From: Ovis canadensis | Taxonomy: Eukaryota; Chordata; Mammalia; Artiodactyla; Bovidae | Assembly: GCF_042477335.2 (NCBI RefSeq) | Contig: NC_091245.1 | Location: 221,525,501 to 221,589,500, forward strand | DNA: 64,000 nt | Reading direction: 5' to 3' | Notes under the pieces: generated by a model | The model's database searches: none | Seen by the model: the letters and a program-made list of their open reading frames with translations, nothing else | What the model was told of the DNA's origin: nothing | In this document: piece by piece, positions 56,365 through 64,000 of the stretch | Position numbering within the stretch: position 1 is the first letter of the stretch | Layout: each line of letters opens with the position of its first letter | Position numbers and translations under genes: made by a program

Positions 56365-56465
56365 TAATTGGCTCTAACAAACACCTGTGAGGTAGGAAAG
56401 GTGGTGAGGTAAGCTTTCTCATTCTGGAAAGAGATGAACTAAGGTTTGAATATCTTAAGGGAAAT
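56365..56465 (-). mobile_element. MIR SINE fragment, antisense
   Basis: 'aacacctgtgaggtaggaaa' and 'gaactaaggtttgaatatct' follow antisense MIR weakly. Confidence 0.5.
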
Positions 56466-57764
56466 CCTCAAATGTTAGACCCCTGGAAAAAGACAGAGGT
56501 GAATTTCTAAGTTCTCAAGTGTTCGTTCCTTATTCTGCACTACCGTGTAGAAAGACACCAGGTATTAGGCATATGGAAAAGAAAGCCCAAATCAGAAAGT
56601 GGAAAGCTGGAAGGTAGAAAAAATTAGAGATAGCAATATAAATATAAAGATACAGACACCTAGAGCAGATTCTAAGTCTGTGAGCAAAATTTTGTTAAAC
56701 ATTTCTTTCTAGTCTCAAAATTCTTTTTGCTGGGTTAGAGATTCACCCTAAATATTCCACAAGCAGTGCATGTTTATTTTAATTTTCTTTCTTGGATAAT
56801 GAAGATAGATTTAGACATGGTCTAGCTCTCATCTTAACTAGTTGCATTTAAAATATGAGATAAAGGAAAACCTATGTCAATTTTACAATTAATTCTTTTG
56901 ACAGAGTTTCAACATGAGCAAACAGAAATTCAATTCCTTCCTAAATCAAGGAACAACCGGTAGGCAGAAGGAACTCGGGAGGTGATGCAAATACTACTCT
57001 AAAATGAATCTTTTTTTTTTTTTAATCATCAAACTTTATGAACAAACAAAACAAAACTCTGTGTCATTTTGAATTTAACCTAACATACCCACCGCTGCCT
57101 AGTGTGTGGAAGGATTACTTAGTTTGGTCTTAAGACCTAGTTTTCTTGTTTGAAAAAGAGTTATGAGTCAGAATCTCTCCTGAGCAGTTCAGAATCTGAT
57201 TTTAATTTACAAAAATACCACATTTTCATGTTAATAACGATGTATATTTAAGACATCTGTTTGAATGTCTGCAAATGTTAATTTACCAAGGGGGTGGGGA
57301 AGTAATCCAATAAAAAGCTGCTACATTCTTTTATGAATTAATATTATGGCTGTTTAATAGGTTCTTTACCAGAGTTCAAATTAAAATGAGGTCTTTTATC
57401 TTTATAGTGCCTGCATAGACACAGCTGTTCACAGTTAATATCGCAGATGAACTGTGCCTAATTGAAAATAAAAATGCAAATAAAAGAGCCCACAGTACGT
57501 CTGTGTAGGCTATGGGTACCCCAAAGAGCTCACAACAACAGAGGCCTTGAGGTGCCCACCTAGAATTAACAAGTTAATACAAAGCATCCACTGTCACATG
57601 GCAATTTACTTGTGGATGAAAGAGACTATGTGATAGCGAATCTAGTCCATAGAAACTCCATACAGTGAGGTTTTCATTTTCAGCTTGTCCATCAGCTCTC
57701 CTGGTTTAGTGGCTAGTTTTAAGTCATTGCTAAATGTTGTCGGATAGAACTTTCAGAAATGATG
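56466..57764. other. Sequence with no feature seen
   Basis: Non-repetitive as far as I can tell. A poly(T) lies at about 57010-57024. Confidence 0.5.
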
Positions 57765-57880
57765 AAAATGTTCTATACCAAGCTATTCAATACTGTAGCC
57801 ACTAGTCATGTGGCCACTGAGCACTTAAAATGTCATGTGTGACTGTGGAGGTGAATTATAAATTAAATTAAATTAAACAG
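57765..57880 (+). mobile_element. MER3-like hAT DNA transposon end
   Basis: 'ctgtagccactagtcatgtg' and 'gccactgagcacttaaaatg' resemble the terminal part of a common non-autonomous hAT element. Family name from memory. Confidence 0.5.
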
Positions 57881-57954
57881 CACTCACTCTGGTTAGTGGA
57901 TGAGGCAGATAGACAACTGAAAGCAGTCCCTATCTCTTTCTTTTCCTTGAGAGG

Positions 57955-58032
57955 CAGTATCTACTGGGGATGATAAAAGTCTAACTCTGGATCCAGACTG
58001 ATTGTATCAAATCCCTAAGCTCCCATTTACCA
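57955..58032 (+). mobile_element. MIR SINE, left part
   Basis: 'ctctggatccagactgattg', 'caaatccctaagctccc' and 'atttaccagctat' are the MIR head, cut off by BovB. Confidence 0.72.
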
Positions 58033-58441
58033 GCTATACCCCACGTCCAAGGAAAGAGAAACCAGAGTAAGACGGTAGCCAATTTGATCACAGGGACCAC
58101 AGCCTTGTCTAGCTCAATGAAACTAAGCCATGCCGTGTGGGGCCAACCCAAGATGGGAGGGTCATGGAGGAGAGGTCTCACAGAATGTGGTCCACTGGAG
58201 AAGGGAATGGCAAACCACTTCAGTATTCTCACCTTGAGAACCCCATGAACAGTATGAAAAGGCAAAATGATAGGATACTGAAAGGGGAAATCCCTGGGTT
58301 GTTAGGTGCCCAATATGCTACTGGAGATCAGTGGAGAAATAACTCCAGAAAGAATGAAGGGATGGAACCAAAACAAAAACAATACCCTGTTGTAGATGGA
58401 ACTGGTGATAGAAGCAAGGTCCAATGCTGTAAAGAGCAATA

Positions 58442-59142
58442 TTGCATAGGAACCAGGAATGTCAGGTCCATGAATCAGGCAAATTAGAAGTGGTCAGACA
58501 GGAGATGGCAAGAGTGAATGTTGACATTCTAGGAATCAGCAAACTAAAATGGACTGGAATGGGTGAATTTAACTCAGATGACCATTATATCTACTACTGT
58601 GGGCAGGAATCCCTTAGAAGAAATAGAGCAGCCATCATGGTCAACAAAATAGTCTGAACTGTAGTACTTGGATGCAATCTCAAAAACAACAGAATGATCT
58701 CTGTTCATTTACAAGGCAAACCATTCAATATCACGGTAATCCAAGCCTATGTCCCAACCAGTAACACTGAAGAAGCTGAAGTTGAATGGTTCTATGAAGA
58801 TGTCCTTTTCATTATAGGGGACTGGAATGCAAAAGTAGGAAGTCAAGAAACCTTGTTACCTGGAGTAACAAGCAAATTTGGCATTGGGTATGGAATGAAG
58901 CAGGGCAAAGGCTAATAGAGTTTTGCCAAGAGAACGCACTGGTCCTAGTGAACATCCTCTTCCAACAACACAAGAGAAGACTCCACACATGGACATCACC
59001 AGTGGTCAACACTGAAATCAGATTGGTTATATTCTTTTCAGTCAAAGATGGAGAAGCTCTATACAGTCAGCAAACACAAGACCAGGAGCTGACTGTGGCT
59101 CAGATCATGAACTCCTTTTTGCCAAATTCAGACTTAAATTGA
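58442..59142 (+). pseudogene. BovB endonuclease remnant
   Basis: NVRSMN-type start in the other frame at 58460, then KLEVVRQEMARVNVDILGIS and KLKWTGMGEFNSDDH (catalytic-Glu position is Lys), FIIGDWNAKVGSQET intact at about 58806-58850, and a stop after GMKQGKG caused by a small shift. TTSPVVN / LTVAQIMNSF shows the C-terminal SDH region out of frame. The A near 58485 lost from 'tcaaggcaaatt' and the deletion near 58800 add to the damage. Confidence 0.87.
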
Positions 59143-59250
59143 AGAAAGTAGGGAAAACCACTAGACCATTCAAGTATGACCTAAATCAAAACTGTTATGA
59201 TTATACAGTGGAAGTGAAAAATAAATTTAAGGGACTAGATCTGATACAGA

Positions 59251-60673
59251 GTGCCTGATGGACTGTGGACGGAGGTTCGTGACATTGTACAGGAGACAGG
59301 GATCAAGACCATCCCCATGGAAAAGAAATGCAAAAAAACAAAATGGCTGTCTGAGGAGGCCTTACAAATAGCCGTGAAAAGAAGACAAGTGAAAAGAAAA
59401 GGAGAAAAGGAAAGATATAAGCATCTGAATACAGAGTTCCAAAGAATAGCAAGGAGAGATAAGAAAGCCTTCCTCAGTGATCAGTGCAAAGAAATAGAGG
59501 AAAACAATAAGATGGGAAAGACTAGAGATCTCTTCAACAAAATTAGAGATACCAAGGGAACATTTCATGCAAAGGTGGGCACAATAAAGGACAGAAATTG
59601 TATGGACTTAACAGAAGCAGAAGACACTAAGGTGGCAAGAATACACAGAAGAACTATACAAAAAAGATATTCATGACCCAGATAATCACGATGGTGTGAT
59701 CACTCACCTAGAGCAGACATCCTGGAATGTGAAGTCAAATTGACCTTAGGAAGCATCACTATGAACAAAGCTAGGAGGTGATGGAATTCCAGCTAAGCTA
59801 TTTCCAGTCCTAAAAGATGATGCTGTGAAAGTGCTACACTCAATATGCCAGCAAATTTGGAAAACTCAGCAGTGGCAATAGGACTGGAAAAGGTCAGTTT
59901 TCCCTCCAATCCCAAGGAAAGGCAATGCCAAAGAATGCTCAAACTACCACACAATTGCACTCATCTCAGATGCTAGCAAAGTAATGCTCAAAATTCTCCA
60001 AGCCAGGCTTCAGCAATACGTGAACCGCGAACTCCCTGATGTTCAAGCTGGTTTTAGAAAAGGCACAGGAACCAGAGGTCAAATTGCCAACATCCACTGG
60101 ATCATGGAAAAAGCAAGAGAGTTCCAGAAAAACATCTATTTCTGCTTTATTGACTATGCCAAAGCCTTTGACTGTGTGGATCACAGCAAACTGTGGAAAA
60201 TTCTGAAAGAGATGGGAATACCAGACTACCTGACCTGACTCTTGAGAAACCTGTATGCAGATCAGGAAGCAACAGTTAGAACTGGACATGGAACAACAGA
60301 CTGGTTCCAAATAGGAAAAGGAGTACGTCAAGGCTGTATATTGTCACCCTGCTTATTTAACTTATATGCAGAGTATATCATGAGAAACGCTGGGCTGGAA
60401 GAAGCACAAGCTGGAAACAAGATTGCCGGGAGAAATATCAATAACCTCAGACATGCAGATGACACCACCCTTATGGCAGAAAGTGAAGAGGAACTAAAAA
60501 GCCTCTTGATGAAAGTGAAAGTGGAGAGTGAAGAAGTTGGCTTAAAGCTCAACATTCAGAAAACTGAGATCCTGGCATCTGGTCCCATCACTTCATGGGA
60601 AATAGATGGGAAAAACAGTGGAAACAGTGTCAGACTTTATTTTTGGGGGCTCCAAAATCACTGCAGATGGTGA
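59251..60673 (+). pseudogene. BovB linker and reverse-transcriptase remnant
   Basis: 59251-59676 linker (MPDGLWTEVRDIVQETGIKT...MGKTRDLFNKIRDTKGTFHA). The fingers are frameshifted around 59770 where 'gctagtggaggtgatgg' lost bases. 59984-60238 fingers and palm (ARLQQYVNRELPDVQAGFRK, FCFIDYAKAFDCVDHSKLW) ends at a stop where Cys TGC became TGA. 60242-60673 palm and thumb has NNLRHADDTTLMAE, so the catalytic Tyr is His while both Asp remain. An extra A near 60611 shifts the remainder. Confidence 0.9.
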
Positions 60674-61235
60674 TTGCAGCCATGAAATTAAAAGACGCTT
60701 ACTCCTTGAAAGAAAAGTTATGACCAACCTAGATAGCATATTCAAAAGCAGAGACATTACTTTGCCAACAGAGGTCCATCTAGTCAAGGCTATGGTTTTT
60801 CCAGTGGTCATGTAGGGATGTGAGAGTTGGACTGTGAAAAAAGCTGAACACTGAAGAATTGATGCTTTGAACTGTGGTGTTGGAGAAGACTCTTGAGAGT
60901 CCCTTGGACTGCAAGGAGATCCAACCAATCCATTCTGAAGATCAGCCCTGGGATTTCTTTGGAAGGAATGATGCTAAAGCTAAAACTCCAATACTTTGGC
61001 CACCTCATGCAAAGAGTTGACTCGTTGAAAAAGACCCTGATGCTGGGAGGGTTTGGGGGTGGGAGGAGGAGGGGATAAAAGAGGATGAGATGGCTGGATG
61101 GCATCACCGACTCAATGGACATGACTTTGAGTGAACTCCGGGAGTTGTTGATGGACAGGGAGGCCTGGTGTGCTGCAATTCATGGGGTCACAAAGAGTCG
61201 GATATGACTGAGTGACTGAACTAAACTGAACTGAA

Positions 61236-61365
61236 CCTTGGGCAACTTACTTAATCTTCAGCTCCCAGCTTCCTCACCAAGAAAATGGGCATGGTGATAA
61301 TATTAAAGGCATCTAGTAAAAATGAAAATGCCTGGCTGATAATATGCATTTAATATACATTAATG
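61236..61365 (+). mobile_element. MIR SINE, right part
   Basis: 'ccttgggcaacttacttaat', 'gcttcctcaccaagaaaatg' and 'atgcctggctgataatatgc' continue the MIR broken at 58032. Confidence 0.75.
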
Positions 61366-61569
61366 GTTTTCTTGAGGATTTAGATGAAACCACAAATGCA
61401 AAAAGCACTGTCTTTAGTGAGCCTTTCATTGGAGACTGTGTCCTGTGCCTTCATCATGATGTCAGGTGGATGTTTATTGTGATGAATTTAGTTTAGATGT
61501 TACCAAGTTCAGGTACTTCTGTCTATCATGACTCCATTCAGAAAGTGGAAAAAGGAAGTGAGAATGAAT

Positions 61570-61690
61570 TCAAAAATTTTTGCTGAGGCTATCATGTACT
61601 AGACCTAATTCTAAATGTTTTTGATAAAAGATAAGTAAACATTGATTTGACTCTCAAGAAACTTGTAGTGCAGTTTGTAGAAACAAACTT
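61570..61690 (-). mobile_element. L2-like fragment
   Basis: 'ctgaggctatcatgtactag' and 'actctcaagaaacttgtagt' fit antisense L2. Confidence 0.4.
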
Positions 61691-61884
61691 GTAGAAACAC
61701 AAGGATTAAAGATACAAACGAAGCAGATTTTCAGAGAAGAAATGTCAATATCAGTAAGCTCCCGAGTTTGAAGATCCAAATGATTCCTAGTTAATACTCA
61801 AAACCTCTTGGCCTTATTCTGCAAGTCTGCACAGAAGGGAAGAAGGAGGGGTTGGAAGGAATGCAGGACTCTTAATGAGCTACT

Positions 61885-62408
61885 CAGTTCAGTTCAGTCA
61901 GTCGCTCAGTCGTGTCCGACTCTTTGCGACCCCATGAATTGCAGCACGCCAGGCCTCCCTGTCCATCACCAACTCCCAGAGTCCACTCAAACTCACATCC
62001 ATCAAGTCAGTGATGCTATCCAGCCATCTCATCCTCTGTTGTCCCCTTCTCCTCCTGCCCCCAATTCCTCCCAGCATCAGAGTCTTTTCCAAAGAGTCAA
62101 CTCTTTGCATGAGGTGGCCAAAGGACTGGAGTTTCAGCTTTAGCATCATTCCTTCCAAAGAAATCCCAGGGCTGATCTCCTTTAGAATGGACTGGTTAGA
62201 TCTCCTTGCAGTCCAAGGGACTCTCAAGAGTCTTCTTCAACACCACAGTTCAAAAGCATCAATTCTTTGGCACTCAGCCTTCTTCACAGTCCAACTCTCA
62301 CATCCATACATGACCACTGGAAAAACCATAGCCTTGACTAGACAGACCTCTGTTGGCAAAGTAATGTCTCTGCTTTTCAATATGCTCTCTAGGTTGGTCA
62401 TAACTTCT
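61885..62408 (-). mobile_element. BovB 3'-end fragment, antisense
   Basis: From 'cagttcagttcagtcagtcg' to 'aggttggtcataacttc'. 9-bp target duplication tgagctact (61876-61884) and tgagccact (62409-62417), one mismatch. Confidence 0.94.
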
Positions 62409-62488
62409 TGAGCCACTGGACGTTCCTTATTCTGGACTAGATACAGATGTTTACATATACAGTATCGCCTTCTAATAGCATCACCCAA

Positions 62489-62504
62489 AGTCTGAAGCCA
62501 GACT
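62489..62504 (+). mobile_element. MIR SINE head stub
   Basis: 'agtctgaagccagact' is the start of a MIR interrupted by BovB. Recognised mainly because the MIR continues at 63006. Confidence 0.5.
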
Positions 62505-63005
62505 CAGTTCAGTTCAGTTCAGTCGCTCAGTCGTGTCCAACTCTTTGCGACCCTGTGAATCACAGCACACCAGGCCTCCCTGTCTATCACCAATTCCTGG
62601 AGTTCACTCTAACTCACATCCATCGAGTCAGTGATGCCATCCAGCCATCTCATCCTCTGTTGTCTCCTTCTCCTCCTGCCCCCAATCCCTCCCAGCATCA
62701 GAGTCTTTTCCAACAAGTCAGCTCTCCACATGAGGTGGCCAAAGGACTGGAGTTTCAGCTTCAGCATCATTCCCTTCAAAGAAATCCCAGGGTTGATCTC
62801 CTTCAGAATGGACTGGTTGGATCTCCTTGCAGTCCAAGGGACTCTCAAGAGTCTTCTCCAACACCACAGTTCAAAAGCATCAAACTCTCACATCTATGCA
62901 TGACCATTGGAAAAACCATAGCCTTGACTAGATGGACCTTTGTTGGCAAAGTAATGTCTCTGCTTTTGAATGTGCTATCTAGGTTGGTCAGACCTTTTCT
63001 TCCAA
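62505..63005 (-). mobile_element. BovB 3'-end fragment, antisense, in MIR
   Basis: Same length class and orientation as the copy at 61885, but ends at 'ttggtcagaccttttcttcc'. A ~45-bp internal deletion after 'caaaagcatcaa' removes the '...gcgctcagctttcttcac' part. Confidence 0.94.
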
Positions 63006-63130
63006 GCTCTGCCACTTTTTTTTTCTGTGCCTCCACTTCCTCATCTGTCAAATGGAAATAAGAACAGCAATGATTTCATGGGGTTGTGATACAGATGAAA
63101 TAAATATAAGCAAAGTTTAGGGCAGGGCAA
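63006..63130 (+). mobile_element. MIR SINE, right part
   Basis: 'gctctgccactttttttttc', 'tgtgcctccacttcctcatc' and 'catggggttgtgatacagat' are MIR core and 3' sequence. Confidence 0.75.
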
Positions 63131-63250
63131 GGTGTGGTATTCAAAGCAAGTCATTTTTATTGCTATTTCTCAGCAGCAAGATGGGGTGGGGGAGATGGAT
63201 GTTAGGTGACTAGCACTATCCTGTAGCGTAGAAGGTCGTCGTTGTATTAT

Positions 63251-63452
63251 TTGTTCAGTTACGAAGTTGTGTCTGACTCTGTGACCCCATGAACTATAGC
63301 CCACCAGTTTCCTCTGTCGATGGGTTTTCCAGGCGAGAACCCTAGAGTAGGTTGCCATTTCCTCTTTCAGGGGATCTTCCTGACTCAGGGATTAAACCTG
63401 CATCTCCTACATTAGCAGGTGAATTCTTTACCAGTGAGCCACCAGGGAAGCC
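63251..63452 (-). mobile_element. Bov-tA SINE
   Basis: Antisense body from 'ttcagttacgaagttgtgtc' to 'gagccaccagggaagcct'. Confidence 0.93.
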
Positions 63453-63567
63453 TGACCTGGAAGGTTACTGAGGCTTTTTCAGCATGATTGAAATTCTAGG
63501 TTACAGAATCACAGATGAGTGCTGGAAATGATGTTAGAAATACATAGCCTCAAACCTCCTTTTTTTT

Positions 63568-64000
63568 TTTTGCATTTCTTTTTCTTGGGGATAGTCTTGA
63601 TCGCTGCCTCCTATACAATGTCACGAACTTCTGTCTATAGTTCTTCAGACACTCTGTCAGATCTAATCCCTTGAATCTCTTTGCCACTTGCACTATATAA
63701 TCATAAGGGATTTGATTTAGGTCATACCTGAATGGTCTAATGTTTTTCCCTACTTTCTTCAATTTAAGTCTGAAGTTTGCAATAAGGAGTCCATGATCGA
63801 GCCACAGTCAGCTTCTGGTCTTGTTGTTGCTGATTGTATAGAGCTTCTAAATCTTTGACTGAAAAGAATACAATCAATCTGATTTTGGTATTGACCATCT
63901 GGTGATGACTTCTTGTGTTGTTGGAAGAAGGTGTTCACTAGGTGTTCACTAGTGTGTTCTTTTGGCAAAACTCTATTAGCCTTTGCCCTACTTCATTCTG
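63568..64000 (-). mobile_element. BovB internal segment, antisense, running off the window
   Basis: Linker and endonuclease region only: 'gcatttctttttcttgggga' back through RPFRYDLNQIPYDY and the SDH region (where 'gatcgagccacagtc' has lost bases) towards the endonuclease. The 3' half is absent on the left, where a poly(T) borders it. This pattern is expected if it is the inverted 5' half of a twin-primed copy. An 11-bp tandem duplication (aggtgttcact) sits at 63929-63950. Confidence 0.9.

Larger units (their letters stand above)
58033..61235 (+). mobile_element. BovB LINE, 3.2 kb, near full length in one orientation
   Basis: Begins with a scrap of 5'UTR ('accccacgtccaagg'), skips internally to 'accacagccttgtctagctc', then covers the rest of the 5'UTR, endonuclease, linker, RT and 3' end. 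It lies inside a MIR, which resumes as 'ccttgggcaacttacttaat' at 61236. A ~35-bp in-element deletion near 58800 removes the 'cctacaagacctc' region. Confidence 0.95.

Noticed and set aside
1..64000. CRISPR array, operon or bacterial defence system
   Set aside because: All repeated blocks are mammalian retrotransposons or microsatellites; there are no regularly spaced repeats, ribosome binding sites or clustered genes.

Overview
This window is mammalian nuclear DNA from a ruminant, almost certainly a bovid. The sequence is full of BovB (RTE-clade) LINE copies, Bov-A2 dimers and Bov-tA (tRNA-derived) SINEs, together with bovine-type L1 3' ends. Older pan-mammalian repeats (L2, MIR, MaLR-type LTRs, a MER3-like DNA transposon fragment) lie beneath them. 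The species (cattle, sheep, goat and so on) cannot be fixed from sequence alone. There are no bacterial features, no operons, no tRNA or rRNA genes and no CRISPR array.

Almost every long open reading frame is a decayed piece of a retrotransposon. I count about 15 BovB insertions, roughly a third of the window by hand-drawn boundaries. None is intact: all are 5' truncated, inverted, frameshifted or carry stops. The one host coding segment I can support is a terminal exon on the minus strand (55247-55431). It has a polypyrimidine tract and AG acceptor, a cysteine-rich MEGF-type EGF repeat, a short tail, a stop codon and a downstream AATAAA. It would end a secreted EGF-repeat protein; EGFEM1 is the best candidate but is not proven.

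Layout. 1-4.6 kb: nested BovB, SINEs, a MaLR LTR, MIR and L2. 4.6-9 kb: sparse sequence, one decamer-expanded SINE, one BovB with a short 5' inversion, and an L2. 9-12 kb: a long BovB with endonuclease and reverse-transcriptase remnants. 12-17 kb: an old L1 broken by a young L1, a BovB and a MaLR LTR. 17-20 kb: a BovB split into two head-to-head halves, with a target-site duplication showing it is one insertion. 20-29 kb: mostly unique DNA, with an antisense L1 carrying a young L1 insertion at 23-24.6 kb. 29-36 kb: BovB with a Bov-A2 inside it, an antisense L1, an L2, and a MaLR LTR carrying two SINEs. 36-42.8 kb: mostly unique, with a 70-bp tandem duplication. 42.8-47.7 kb: two adjacent BovB insertions, the second near full length, with an inverted 5' half and an exact 12-bp target-site duplication. 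47.7-58 kb: a BovB-free stretch holding the EGF exon and a short L1 insertion with a likely 3' transduction. 58-64 kb: a near-full-length BovB inside a MIR, three further BovB pieces, and a SINE.

The genes do not work together as a system. The biology on show is target-primed reverse transcription: twin-priming inversions, target-site duplications, nested insertions and one apparent 3' transduction. I found no convincing undescribed system. The most useful new observations are the structurally resolved BovB twin-priming events, the 3' transduction and the EGF exon.
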